The position numbers and the translations under genes are program-made. Positions 12,898-23,807 of a stretch of DNA of 64,000 nucleotides are shown piece by piece; within the stretch, counting starts at the first letter, position 1; the number at the start of each line of letters is the position of its first letter. Below the pieces are notes generated by a model. It did no database searches. It saw nothing but the letters and a program-made list of their open reading frames with translations, and had not been told where the DNA came from. The stretch comes from Thelephora terrestris (Eukaryota; Basidiomycota; Agaricomycetes; Thelephorales; Thelephoraceae), in assembly GCA_015956445.1 (NCBI GenBank), contig WIUZ02000012.1:744001-808000 (forward strand), given 5' to 3'.

Positions 12898-12915
12898 GAG
12901 TGACTGTCCGCAGGA
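12898..12915 (+). repeat. Harbinger left terminal inverted repeat
   Basis: GAGTGACTGTCCGCAGGA, identical over 18 bases to the inverted right end. AGT precedes it. Confidence 0.88.
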
Positions 12916-13783
12916 TTTACGCTAGGTACACACAAACCCAGATAAATATCAAACCCTTATAAGGAAACTGTCAGGACCCCGACCGTTGTGTCGGGGCGTT
13001 GGTATCGTATCTAAACCCCTCGTCTGGGACCTCAGAATGTATGCCGAGTACTATCTCAAATCAATAGATTTCCACCAACGGGTCTCGGGCCGTGTTATCG
13101 TGGGAGTCAAACAAGTTCCGCATCGCCTTTCCTCCCAACCCCCACTTCCCTTCCCTCTCGTTGGTCGTCTGACCATCCCGCCTCAGCACTAATACATTTA
13201 TGGCATGGGGTGAAACTTCTTCTGGGTTAGGGTTGTGTCGGACGGCCGCCGTTGTGCTCAAACCTAATTTTACCCGAACCGGGCACCACAGGTATCGTGA
13301 CCGCCCGCCATACACACGTTTTTACGAGGCTCATCTCCATTAGGTTTTGCCTTTCTTACATGCGAGACGATGTGCGGGTCCCTTGCTCCTCCTCTCTGTT
13401 ATCACTAAAGAGAAGGAAAGAATCACACACTCGTTAGGGTCCATGGAACCAGGTGTGAATAGTTGAAATGGTAAGCCCCTCATATCAGTCACACGCGAGA
13501 CATGTGGGTCGTGGAGTGCGGTGGACTTATGTCTGACTGTATGTTCCCTTCCTGATGAAAAGGTTTATTTCCTCCGGTTCATTCTTCAGAGTCAGCTTTT
13601 TGTTCCAGCTGTTGCATCACAACGTCATGGGTGAACTCCTGACCACGGAGCTCGATGGGCTGCAAGGTATATAAGACACAGTTTTGTAGGTAGCAACTCA
13701 TCCTTCATACCCAATTTGCCTCTCGTCGCATTCCTCTCCACTCGTTTTCCTGACTTTAACCCACTCGCTCCTTTACTATTCCA
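12916..13783. other. Harbinger 5' non-coding region
   Basis: About 870 bp between the left terminal repeat and the Myb-like gene. No ORF there resembles a known protein; it presumably holds the promoter and subterminal binding sites. Confidence 0.5.
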
Positions 13784-15374
13784 ATGGCTACTCTTGCATC
13801 TGGCCGGCAGTTCTACGTGGATCATTTCACTGCTCAAACCTTTTATCGGGAGGCAGAGAACGGGGACTGGATACCGCTGCAGCCATCTGACTATCACGCT
13901 CCAAGACCCGATGCTCACAACGTAAGAAAATTATTCATGTCATGCACTCCTCTGATCCAGTCTGCTTTTTGCAGGCCTTAACACGTGCACCGAATGACCC
14001 AGGGTTATCTTCGGTCAACCCCGCTCTGAGTGTCCCTTCCCATCTATGCATGGACACTGCTACCCAACCCCCACCCGCAACTCAAGGATATTCCGACGCC
14101 TCCCAGTTCTCCTATGAGTACCGCCAACCCATCGCCCAACCTCTGCCCTCAGTTCACAACCGTTCTTTGCCTGCTCCTATGCCCCAGAATCCTGCGCAGC
14201 CCGAACGAAACGCGAGGCGTACCCGGCGCTCAACGCGAGCGCATGATCCTGTTCGTGGTCAGAGGACCGCCCGTCAGCGTGAGGGTGGGAGGGGTCGAAC
14301 TCGCGGAGCCCCTAACTACAAGCCTCGGGAGGTTAAAGTCCTTCTTGATCTCGTCGAGGAAGAGCTCCCAATTGCCTCCAAGGGGTGGAGGGTTATCGGT
14401 TCCCAGTTCCGTGACTGGGCAGTCGTCACGGAGTACCCGGCAAGGACTAATCGCTCGTTGGAGCTAAAGTACAAACAGGTCAGTTTCTCTCCCCTTAAAG
14501 ACACAGCAGAGTCACTCAAGGCCCTCCCTCATAGCTCGTGAGAACAAGAAAACCGACAGGAGATGCAGAATGTCCGCCAGAGATCCTCCGTGCACATGAG
14601 ATTGATCACAAGATTCAATCAAAGGTTGCATGCCGGGACCTCGAGGATGGTGAGATTGCTGATTTCGAGGACGGTAACTTCCTCGATAACTCGGATGACA
14701 ACATGTCCGACTCTTATGACCCCCCTGAAGATAGCGACGAAGGCCCAGCTCCTAACAGCAACCCCGCTCCTCGAGTTCGTACGACACGTGTCAAGTCCCC
14801 ACTTCTAAGCCAAGAATCAACACGCCAATCCTCCTCCAAAGGCACCAACGTTCTCGAAAAAATTTCCCAGAGCTTTGATCCCGAGGTCCAATCCCGTCGC
14901 GAGGCTGACCGTGCTTCCTCAATGTTCCAATCCCATCAGCTCATCCTTCTTCAGTCCCAGATCCGCGATCTCAACAGCACGGTTCTTTCTCTTCGCGGCC
15001 AGCTTGACGATGCAGAGCGTCGCTGCGTCAACGCTGATCGCCGTGCTGACCGGCTTCAAAACCAAATTGATATCACTTCTGCTGTCACTCGTGCCCGCCT
15101 GCACCGATCCACCGCTCGTGTTCCCAGGCTTGCCTCACCCATCACGATCTCTTCTTCCCCTGAGTCCACTCCTGAATATAATCGCCGATACGAGGCCACC
15201 TTCCGTGATGGCAGTCGTTGCTCATGGTTTGGGAACATCAACCGCCTTGATCCCGATGATAATGTTGTTGAGGTGACCCGGGTTCCATGGAGCCCGCCCC
15301 CACATTCCCCAGCTCAATCCCCACCTCAGTCCCCATCTCTGAGCGCCCTTTATCACACTGACTGTGAGGTGTAG
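13784..15374 (+). CDS. Harbinger Myb/SANT-like DNA-binding partner protein
   Basis: A 493-aa protein in three exons (13784-13921, 13975-14478, 14535-15374). Around residues 145-220 lies a Myb/trihelix-like domain: YKPREVKVLLDLVEEELP, GWRVIGSQF, then NRSLELKYKQL and PTGDAECPPEILRAHEID. This resembles the DUF6818-type domain found beside Harbinger nucleases in fungi and oomycetes. A basic RRTRRST patch precedes it and may serve as a nuclear signal. An acidic stretch (EDGEIADFEDGNFLDNSDD), a predicted coiled coil (LQSQIRDLNSTVLSLRGQLDDA) and a Pro/Ser tail follow. In characterised Harbinger systems the Myb-like partner helps bring the nuclease to the nucleus and the element ends; that role here is inferred from context. 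Confidence 0.8.
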
Positions 15375-15684
15375 GCCATGGCATTAGTTCATAGAGAGCA
15401 AGTCGTGTTCTCCTTTCTTTCTCCGTTCATTTGTCTGTTCTTCCCTTTCGGTCAAAGGTTCCTTTCCAACTTCTGTCACTCCTTAATTCTCTTTTTTCAG
15501 CAACAACGCCGTGTTTACCTAAGCAATCATTTAATCCATTTTCGCCGCCCAACTCATCTACTCTCCTTTACTTTCTTGGTTCAACACCGGTGCCCTATCA
15601 CCTTAGCCACTTATCCCGCCCAGCTCATCGTCACTCGTTAGCCCTTTACTTCCACAAAGATATCATATTAGTCATAGATATGCT
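15375..15684. other. Spacer between the convergent Harbinger genes
   Basis: About 310 T-rich bases separating the two stop codons, likely carrying both polyadenylation regions. No gene seen. Confidence 0.5.
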
Positions 15685-17047
15685 TTAATACCATTCTTCT
15701 TGAACATGAAAAGTTCTGACACGGTCGTGTTTCCGTTGGTCAGAGAATAGAATGTCCTCAAATCCCTCCCAGATCCTCGCGCCATCACCCTCGCGCCACA
15801 TAGGAACATAGACGTTCTTGATATGATTGATTCCAACCAACCGCGTGCGAAGGTTGTGAAGGCGAAAACAGGTCTCGATGACGTCGGCCCTCCTTTCCAC
15901 ATGTTCGATATCCAAGGGAATCCGAAGCCGCCCAAAACTTCCCTGTAGTTCTCGCATTCCCCACTCTGCAGTCTGGCGGTAGGAGAGTATTGACCGTGAG
16001 AGCTCTAGTACGTGCTTCCGTTGAGCACGATCTCGAGGTAGGTTGACACGTGCCTTGAGCGGGACAATTATTTTCCCGGTAATCCGATCGTGACCTGCGG
16101 GAAATGCGGCGTCAGCGACGATGCAGTATCCATTGGGCGTTTCATGTTCTAGCTTCTCATATATCCCCTCAGCAACACGTGAATCGTGCCAGCTGCCGGG
16201 ACAATTTGTGCGACAGCCAATGATCTCTCCTGTCTGAATTGTCAGCGTCCACCAAATGAGCATAATCAATCAAACACAGACCCTTTGAGCTAAAAACAAT
16301 TACTGAGCTGATGAAATGGCTGTGAAGCCATCCATTATACGTCGCATTTTCCATCTCAATGTCATTTGAGACCTGACACGGCAGGTTCAGGCCATCAATT
16401 GAACCGAAGACGCCTTGAAGAAGCGGGTGGCGCATGGATACATAGCCACTGAGTTCAAGGAACTCATCGCCTTTAGGCCAGGTGATGGCTGCTTGAGGCA
16501 TCTGCCTCAGGACTTCAAGGAGGATTGATAAGGCAAAGCGAAGGTACCGGGAGACAGTAGAGGGGACGAGGGCAAATATTTGCTGGAGGCTGACTTGTCG
16601 CATAGTCGAGGATAACCAATGGAGGACCAGACCGAGTCCTCCTGCAGCGTCCAACGATCTCCTTCCAACTCGTGGCTGAACTGTTGTGTGCATGTCAGGG
16701 CGAGGAATTGGTTGAGTAGACCAGAGGCGTCGAAAACCGGACTCAAGAATGATATGGAAGGTGGAGGTGTCAATGCCCATGGTGGTGATAAATGCCCGGT
16801 CGTTGTGGTTCTCGTAGAGATACGCCCAAGGTGTTCCGATTCGAGGGTTGGGGGGTAAGCTCATCCGTCCGAGGTACTGCCGGCGGGGGCGTCGGTTTGC
16901 TATCGACCACGCATGATCCTCATTGGATCCTACAACAAGGACCGCAACAAGAAGACGTGCCTGGTCGAGGAACTCGCTTTCCTCGTCAATTTCGAGCTGA
17001 TGCTGGGAGGTAATGGTGTGGAGGAGGAGGTCGAGGTCGTCGTCCAT
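15685..17047 (-). CDS. PIF/Harbinger transposase (DDE_Tnp_4 nuclease)
   Basis: A 436-aa nuclease that cuts and inserts the element. Two exons on the minus strand, 17047-16282 and 16229-15685, joined by a 52-nt intron after SSKG; the join restores SSKGEIIGCRTNCPGSWHDS. The three catalytic acids can be placed: Asp in GVFGSIDGLNL, Asp in PGSWHDSRV, and Glu in TAEWGMRELQGSFGRL. The N-terminal half has the helix-r rich region typical of the family (ISTFHIILE-like STFHIILESGFRRLW). The start ATG at 17047 (MDDDLDLLL) is preferred over an in-frame upstream codon at 17086. No break is visible, so the protein looks functional. Confidence 0.88.
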
Positions 17048-17206
17048 GGTTGAGAGTTGCTGACGTGGCTGGGAGGCTCGCGCCAATTCACGGCCTGAAT
17101 ACTTTATTTGTTGAAATCCCTACGGACAGCGGCAGAATATTTCCTGGTAGATCTCGGCTACTGGCACCCTTCTACGACGGATATTTTTAATCCTACTCTA
17201 ACCAAT

Positions 17207-17224
17207 TCCTGCGGACAGTCACTC
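17207..17224 (-). repeat. Harbinger right terminal inverted repeat
   Basis: TCCTGCGGACAGTCACTC, the exact inverse of the left end, followed by AGT. Confidence 0.88.
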
Positions 17225-17358
17225 AGTGGTCAAGGCTGTATGTCAAAGATCAAGCGCAAAAATTAGTTAATGAACGTGTGGTACCCTACGAGCGGGGTGG
17301 AAACGACGATAATGAAATGAGAGTGAGAATCGAGGCCGAGAATGGTGTAGGTTGACTA
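17225..17358. repeat. Repeat copy 2, middle segment
   Basis: 134 bp between the two transposons. It matches copy 1 from about 10376 to 10512 (GGTCAAGGCTGTATGTCAAA, then CGGGGTGGAAACGACGATAA and GAGAGTGAGAATCGAGGCC). It ends in TA at the left end of the Plavaka element and resumes at 23808. Confidence 0.85.
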
Positions 17359-17374
17359 CATCAGCAAAGGTGGC
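17359..17374 (+). repeat. Plavaka left terminal inverted repeat
   Basis: CATCAGCAAAGGTGGC, preceded by TA; matches the inverted right end at 15 of 16 bases. Confidence 0.8.
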
Positions 17375-17535
17375 AGCTGGTTATTGTGACTTAATTTGTT
17401 TATTTACACTTGTCTGGATTGTGCGATCATTATTTTTTTTACCATCGCGGCACATTTCACACGAGAAAATAATGAGTTTAGTAAGCAGGAAAATAATATG
17501 CGCCATAAGAGCTGATGTTACAAGGTACACGGGAA

Positions 17536-20500
17536 CTAGGATAACATTGTGAAGGCATGGTAATCAATGTACTTGTTAAGATAGAAAGCCTTGAAAACAT
17601 CGAGTGTGTTGGTGAAATTGATTTCCCTTGGGATGGGAGTGTCGTTCTTGAAAACGGGCAGAAGATGTGCGGCGCGGATGATGGAGTCAATGTGCACAAC
17701 GGACATAATCCTGTACCCGTCCCTGTCGAAGTCCGGTTCGAGGATCCACAAGCCGTTGTCTGGATCCGGATCGGTGAATGCCTTGCAGAACTCGTGGACG
17801 AGCGCACATTCATAAAGCTCCTCCTCGAGCGTGAACGAAAAAAATAGATGGACCCTTGCAACCTCGAGACCTCTTCCTCCTGCTATGTCTGACCCAGTGT
17901 GGAGCAGGACGCAATCGCGGCGGGGTGCCACAATACCACTGGTCTTCCACTTCGGGGTAGATCGGATTGTCTCGCGGTATAGTCCTTCGACACCGGAGGG
18001 GTTGCTGGGGGCGTGGAGGATAGCTTTTGCAGAATGGAAGATGGAGATATCTTCAATGAGGTCGACGTCTGGGCAGGAAGAGATGGAAGGTGTTCCAGTG
18101 GAATTTGGATTCTGCTGGTGGAAGAGGAAGACCCGAATGAGATCCTGGAGGTTTTCTTGTTCGATATGTCTTCCGAGCTCCCAGATTGATGTCAGGGGGT
18201 ATCCGCGTGCTGTACCAACATTCAGAAACAGTTGGGTATATTGATAATGGAAGATACTCACCCCGCTTTTGCGCAAGAGCAACATCGCTCAGCACGGGTG
18301 GTCCGTCTGCTGGATTCATTGCATGTGTGGGTAGCTCGTCCACCGGACCTGTCATATCCTCGTCCTCATCAGCGTCGAGGTCCTGGCCATCCTCACTGCT
18401 GTATTCTGTATCATCTTCGGAACCCTCTACATCGCTGTTGTCGCTGCTGATAGCCTCGAGGATGTCGTAGAGCTTCTTGAGTGCCTCACCAAGGCAGGTG
18501 CCATCAAGCATGCCACGCGATGCAAAATCAGTTCGTGCGGCTGTGAGCTTGTCGTTTCGAGTATTGATGATAAGCATTTGACCGAGTGCATCATAGCGGT
18601 TGGATTGGCGCCACGGTTTTTTGACGGCCGTGATGTGCTTCGACTCAGTGATCGATGAGGAAAGCCCATTCAGTGCCCCAAATTTCTCAATATGGTGATG
18701 ATAGTGGGTGAGGGCGTGTTGGCGGGGGAGTGAGAACCCGGTGGGGCGAACACCTTTCTCCTGAAAGATCTTTCGGTAGTGATGGAACCGGTTGAGGGCG
18801 TTGTCGAGAGCAATGATTGAATCCTCAGTGAGGGTGTCCTGCCGTGCAATGTAGCAGAAATCTAAGAATGCGATGAAAGTCTTGATGATGTCAATGGGAA
18901 CAATTCCTTCCAGTGCCGTGGTAAAGACCTGGGTGAGGTTAGTGTACGAGCCTGGTTGAGCCCCAAAGCGCTTACCTTCATGAAGGCCTTGGAGTCATTT
19001 CCGGTCCATTGCTGGAAGTTTCGCCCCTGTTTAAACCGACGGAGACCAGGGAATAGCGGTACTAGGGCAACCCTGGGGAGCACGAGGTGAGAAACGATCA
19101 AAAAATGAATGAAATAGCATACCTCCGATCAATCTCATCAAGAAGTTGTGAACCCTTTGAGGCGCCGTGCTCGAGTTTAAGAAATTCTTCGACCCAGGTA
19201 ACGAGGTGATCTTTGAATGTCCCCTTGATGGCTTGGTGGAGAAGGTCCGGAGTAAGAAGTTCGTAAATATCGGCTCGTGGGAAGTTTGTCGTGAATGGCT
19301 AGAATCAACCATCAGTTTTCGATCAAAAACAGATGGTGGCAGCGGCGGGAAACCTACCAGAAAGTCGGGGATAATGCCGTGGTCGAACCAGAGAGTGTCG
19401 TTGTCCTCCGTCGAGAGAAGCGTGAGCAGTTGCTCCCGCGTGCGGAGTTCTGCAGCCGGGTTATCGAGATGTTTGTGATGGGCGTTACACCTAGAAGGGC
19501 GCTGATCAGCATGCAAGTGCCTCCCAAGTATCTTGACTGCTGTGGAGTGTACAGACGTAAAGCACCACCCATAAACTATCCCCGCAGCAACTGATTGCTC
19601 GGGGTAGTCAGCGATGTGTGGGCCGAGTCCATATATTGCTCGGCGGAAGTAATGATCGGAACATCGGACGAGGTCCCAGGTCTTCATGTAAGGCTTGATA
19701 GAGTTGTTGATCGTAGTTAGGCACCCATGGAAGAGACGTCGGCGGAAATCCCGGAATAGCTCGTCCTTCGTGTCATCCCGGAATAGCTCGTCCTTCGTGT
19801 CATCCCGGGTACCTGTGGATGTTAAGTCAGACTGAGCATTCGTGAACAATTGTGACTACCTTTTGGGATTGGGAGGAAACCGATTAGAACGAGCGCGTCC
19901 TTGTGAGCGCGTCGAAGACGGTTGTGCACGTTGCCAACCGAGAGGTAAACCGGGTGGTATGACTGCTGACCTGTCGCAACAGAGACAGTCGTCTTGTCGG
20001 TGCCGAGCATGACGGGTACAAACATACACCCATGTGTCGCAGGGTCTCTCGAAATAACATCCTGTCGTAAGATGTTAGTAATGAATGACGTGAAGGCTGA
20101 CCAACATACACATTGGTCCCAGGCCCAGTTACCGCTCATGAAGTCGTGATACTGTCGCTTCTCGTCTTCGAAGTCACGATGTGGGGTGTGGTCAATACCC
20201 GAGGCGAACTCAGGGTTTGCAAGTATGTGGTGGATGACCTGCCTGGGGTCGCGGTACCAAAGGTGGTAGTCGGTCTTCATCCATTCCGGTACCGGACCAC
20301 TCTCGGGGCGCAGCCACTGGTACTGGGCGGTGTAGGATTTCCACTGGACATTTCCTAATTCAATAGCATCGATCTTGGCATGGAGGTCTTTGTGATCAGT
20401 GATGGGTGGTACGTCGCCATGGGGGACAAGCGTCGCTTTCCAGATGTCAAGAAGTTGATCAATTAGGTTTTGAGAAAGATGGGCCTTGAGGTACAGAATT

Positions 20501-20818
20501 TCGGCGAGCTCAAATGAGGCTCGCGATGGGAAGGGGGTCCAGTCGTCCATTGGCTTGGATGGTGGTGGATCTGGCGGTGTCCCTGGCGGAAGAAAATTTC
20601 CGTGGTGATCACAGGGCATCGCTGCGAGATCTGTGAGCACTAACATAGCAATTAATTGGGAACAAGTTCCTACCGTTGAGTCGCGGGTGAAAAACACGAT
20701 AGATCCCTTGGATGGGGTTGGCAGTGGGTTGGCGATGGGTGGAGGAATGTTGGGTCAGGCCGCGAGAGGATTTGCAAACCTTCCCACATTTGCTGCAGAC
20801 GAAGAAAGACCGGTCCAT
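17536..20818 (-). CDS. Plavaka transposase
   Basis: A large multi-exon transposase on the minus strand. The N-terminus carries a C2H2 zinc finger (CSKCGKVCKSSRGLTQHSSTH). The core includes DDWTPFPSRASFELAEIL and YHDFMSGNWAWDQC, then DVISRDPATHGCMFVPVMLG, where Asp residues typical of the family lie, and SVGNVHNRLRRAHKDALVLI. It continues through HKHLDNPAAELRTREQL and RRFKQGRNFQQWTGNDSKA, an acidic linker, and the usual C-terminal block ending AHLLPVFKNDTPIP and FKAFYLNKYIDYHAFTML. Introns interrupt the gene around 20620-20680, 20060-20110, 19813-19865, 19480-19560, 19300-19360, 19080-19140, 18925-18975 and 18210-18265; exact joins were not all fixed. All major blocks are open, so the gene looks whole. 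A 27-bp tandem duplication lies at 19751-19804. Confidence 0.85.
19751..19804 (-). repeat. 27-bp in-frame tandem duplication in the transposase
   Basis: Two adjacent identical 27-bp units (19751-19777 and 19778-19804) encode the nine residues DDTKDELFR twice. The duplication keeps frame and the flanking family sequence continues on both sides. Confidence 0.85.
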
Positions 20819-21649
20819 AGGCGCTATCCAGAGCAGCCTGCGATGGGTGTCGGGGAAGGCGAGGAAGGTTTGTTTGATGTCGACAAGACTGGGGAGGCGG
20901 CCGTGACGTGGCTGTGGTCAAGACTTGAGAACCACGGTCATCGGTCCCCGGTCACCGGTCACAAGCGGTGGTGGGCCACATCTTCAGGTGATCCCACGTT
21001 GTGACACAAAGGTCACAACAGTTCTTCGAAGTCGACGAGGTCGACGGTCAACTTCCACTCGCTTTTACCCCCACTGTCACCTTCCTCTTTTTTTTCCATC
21101 TTTTTCGTCCACTTGGCTCCTCTGATCATCTTTCACTACGTCTCTTGACTGATTAAATATGAGCCATCAGGCTTTATTTAGCAATATTGTCAATTTCCTC
21201 GACGCCGATTGTGTCGGATCCCCCAAGAGGTCTTCGATTCCTGCGATGCTAACCGTGTCGGTTTCCCCGATGCCAATCACATGCACGATTGGAATGCAAA
21301 TTGTCACCCTCACCTTGTCCTCGTGGTGAGTATTTGTTGTCGCCCAGCCCATCCAAAGACGTTTTGATCATTCGAATCCCAGGGCAAGTGACAAGACTCC
21401 TCCGAAACGGCCCATGTGTGCATTCTTTCTCAGCACATGCCTCGCTTTTGAGGAAGAGAAGTGGCTTGTGTACGTTTTGACTAAGCTCCGATCGCTCTGC
21501 GTCCGAACGCTTGCCTTCAAATTTGAATTTGGCCATTGCTATAAGACACAACTGGTAAGCTACTGCGTCTCACCCATCCCATCCATCTATCCGCTTTTAT
21601 TATTTTTACTTACCACTACACCACTCGTTTCTAGTTTCTCTCTCACCCT
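20819..21649. other. Divergent promoter region inside the Plavaka element
   Basis: About 830 bp between the transposase start (minus) and the companion gene start (plus). It is G-rich near the transposase, T-rich from 21060 to 21120 and pyrimidine-rich just before 21650. No supported ORF. It probably drives both genes. Confidence 0.5.
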
Positions 21650-23499
21650 ATGCCAGTTGGAACTCGCGCCGCAAACAAGAATGCACGCCCAGCAGCGCCC
21701 GTGATGACTGAGCGAGCAAAAGTCAAAGCTGGCATCAAACCACCTCGTAAGAAGACCCAGAAGAAGGATGACCAAATCCGCGAGCTCCAAGCACGTCTGG
21801 CTGCTTTCGAGCATGCCGATGAAGCCCCTGCTGTTTCGAAGGAGCCTTTGGTCAGTCAGCCGACTGCTCCTCACTCGAGCAAATGACTAACAGCCCTCAG
21901 TTCATGAGAGGCAGTAGCCCTGACGACACCGACATGTTGGCTGCTGACTCTGAGGCTGTGACCGAAGTCGACTCAGATGAGTTCGTCATTGTCAACGGGA
22001 AAAGGATCCTCTCGAACGGCTATGACCCTCGGTACGTGACATTAATCCAATACCAATTAAGCTCTGAATGACTCGTTCATACAGGGCGCTGAAGCGCAAC
22101 AAAGCATACAGCTCGTTCAATGAGGTTCGGCCAACTCTCCGCAACAAACCATCCGGGCTCATCAACAATTGGCCTCAAGTTTTAACCAGGACGAATCCAG
22201 CTACACATCGCCAGTCTTCGCCTCGGATACCATCAACCCCGTCATCTGTAACTCGAGTCCTTCCTGCAACCCCGTCGCCGCTAACATCCTCTTGGCAACA
22301 ATCCCCATCTTCAATCATATCAAATGTGGATCCCTTCGATTCTATCACGCCGACACAGAACGCCGACACTCCTTTTCTTGGCCACCCCTCTTTTCCATCC
22401 CACCAAGCACATCAACAGTCTTCGAATGTCATCCCACAACAGTTCTTCCAGGCAATGCCCCCCCCCACCGCGGTAAGATCGCCCCCCCCCCCCCCCCGCC
22501 GACCACGAGTAGCACTAATGTTCGATGCAACCAGCCTTGCTCATTCCCTAGGAAGTACAAGGATGAAGAAGGCAACTTCCAGACTCCTGGACTGAAGGAT
22601 TTGCCTTTCGACATACATAATAATTTCCGCGATAAGTTCATCCGTCATATCATGGAACTTGTGTGCGCCGGGGTGACACCCTGGACCAACCCTCTTGTCC
22701 CCGCCTACCAGCATGAGTTCAACCTCATCTACCCAGGGTACCACTATCGCCTACATGCCAAAGACGCAGTGGTCCTTCCGACCAACCGGGAGCTTGGAGT
22801 GCTCCGAAACCAAATCGGCGCCAAGGGTCTCCAAGCGGTCATTGAGTTCCTCCCCACCCAATACACTAATCGCATGCTTGACTCTAAGGTGCAGAGAGCT
22901 GCTTACGTCAGTACCCTTCTCAACTCGAAGCAGCGACCATTTATCTGGGAGTATTTCCGACCCGGAACAATCGAGGTTCCTGCCGGTCAAGAGAAGTACT
23001 ATGATGAGGTCTGTTTTTACCCTGCTTACATGTCAGGTGTATTAAAGTATTGTCTTCCAGAAACGTCGAGGCCCGTTCCAATCGATTCCCGTCCTCCGCG
23101 CCTTCGCAGTATACTTCTCATCACATGGCATCCGGACGCGACCCGAAGGTTCCGAACGTCCGGTTGGCGCGCTTGCACTTGCAGCAGCAGCAGTAAGTTC
23201 AAACCCACCTTCTATTGTACGCCCATTTCAATTCTGCCCAGGTCGAACGCGGGTACCTCGCACACCGTAGTGGTGACTATGTCCCAACTTCAAAGGAATT
23301 CTCCACCACAAACTGCCTTCCACAGACAGAAATGTATCTCGAAAAGATCTATGGCCTCACTGATGACAACTGGAAGGGAATATTCGATGCACTCCACCGG
23401 CTCCAAGAGACCTCTGCGCGCGAGGACAAAATCCGAGCAGGGGTGGTCCCGGAGCAGCACGAACCTTTACTTCCTGAAGACCCTCCCAGCCCCGCCTAG
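21650..23499 (+). CDS. Plavaka-borne companion protein, unknown function
   Basis: A gene inside the transposon ends, divergent from the transposase. Supported exons: 21650-21850 (a basic Lys/Ala-rich start, then KKDDQIRELQARLAAFEHAD, probably coiled coil), 21901-22031 (acidic; DSDEFVIVNGKRILSNGYDP), 22085 to about 22470 (Ser/Thr/Pro-rich linker), about 22512-23005 (a folded-looking domain with PGLKDLPFDIHNNFRDKF, LVCAGVTPWTNPLVPAYQHE, ELGVLRNQIGAKGLQAVIEF, PFIWEYFRPGTIEVPAGQEK), and 23060-23499 in at least two exons (SQYTSHHMASGRDPKVPNVR; EMYLEKIYGLTDDNWKGIFD). I recognise no catalytic motif. A helper for end binding or for countering host silencing would fit the context but is a guess. The exon count between 22085 and 23240 is provisional. 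Confidence 0.65.
22482..22497 (+). repeat. Sixteen-base poly-C tract
   Basis: An uninterrupted run of C in what is most likely an intron of the companion gene (donor GTAAGATC at 22473). A nine-base C run lies just upstream at 22458. Runs of this length are prone to slippage and to sequencing error. Confidence 0.85.
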
Positions 23500-23791
23500 T
23501 TGTCGCGCTCAACACTGAGCTGGATACCCTGTCGAGTCTCCCGTACCTACAAAATAGTTACTTCATCACTATCTGTCAGGTTTCTTAAATCCCTATGCCT
23601 CAGACTCGGATAACCATGCCTTAGATTAGTCCTATTTTAATTCGTGCTTTTAATCATATTATTTTCACAACGTAAAACGCCCGACGAAATAATGAGTCGA
23701 AGTTATACAAAATCGGGGGCCTACGTTATAAAGTCAATTATTTTCGATTATGCGCGGGATAACCGCGGATAACCGCAAAAAGAACCCCGAT
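23500..23791. other. Plavaka right subterminal non-coding region
   Basis: About 290 bp, AT-rich from 23600, with tandem GGATAACCGC units before the terminal repeat. No ORF. Confidence 0.5.
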
Positions 23792-23807
23792 GCCACGTTT
23801 GCTGATG
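23792..23807 (-). repeat. Plavaka right terminal inverted repeat
   Basis: GCCACGTTTGCTGATG, inverse of the left end with one mismatch, followed by TA. Confidence 0.8.

Larger units (their letters stand above)
12898..17224. mobile_element. PIF/Harbinger DNA transposon, apparently whole
   Basis: A 4327-bp element bounded by perfect 18-bp terminal inverted repeats, GAGTGACTGTCCGCAGGA at 12898-12915 and its reverse complement at 17207-17224. AGT flanks it on both sides (12895-12897 and 17225-17227), consistent with a 3-bp target duplication. Inside are two convergent genes: a Myb/SANT-like protein on + (13784-15374) and the DDE nuclease on - (17047-15685). This is the two-gene layout expected of the superfamily. 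Intact reading frames and identical ends suggest a fairly recent insertion. The target is repeat copy 2, whose uninterrupted counterpart is seen in copy 1. Confidence 0.88.
17359..23807. mobile_element. Plavaka-family DNA transposon with two divergent genes
   Basis: A 6449-bp element with 16-bp terminal inverted repeats, CATCAGCAAAGGTGGC at 17359-17374 and GCCACGTTTGCTGATG at 23792-23807 (one mismatch). TA flanks both sides (17357-17358 and 23808-23809). The uninterrupted sequence in copy 3 (GACTATCACACC near 26660) contains a single TA, which supports a 2-bp target duplication. The left gene is a Plavaka transposase on the minus strand (20818-17536). A second gene of unknown function runs on + (21650-23499). 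The right subterminal region carries tandem GGATAACCGC units (~23756-23777). Confidence 0.85.

Noticed and set aside
15685-17047. Domesticated (host-recruited) Harbinger nuclease
   Set aside because: It sits between perfect terminal repeats with its Myb-like partner, so an ordinary element is the simpler explanation.
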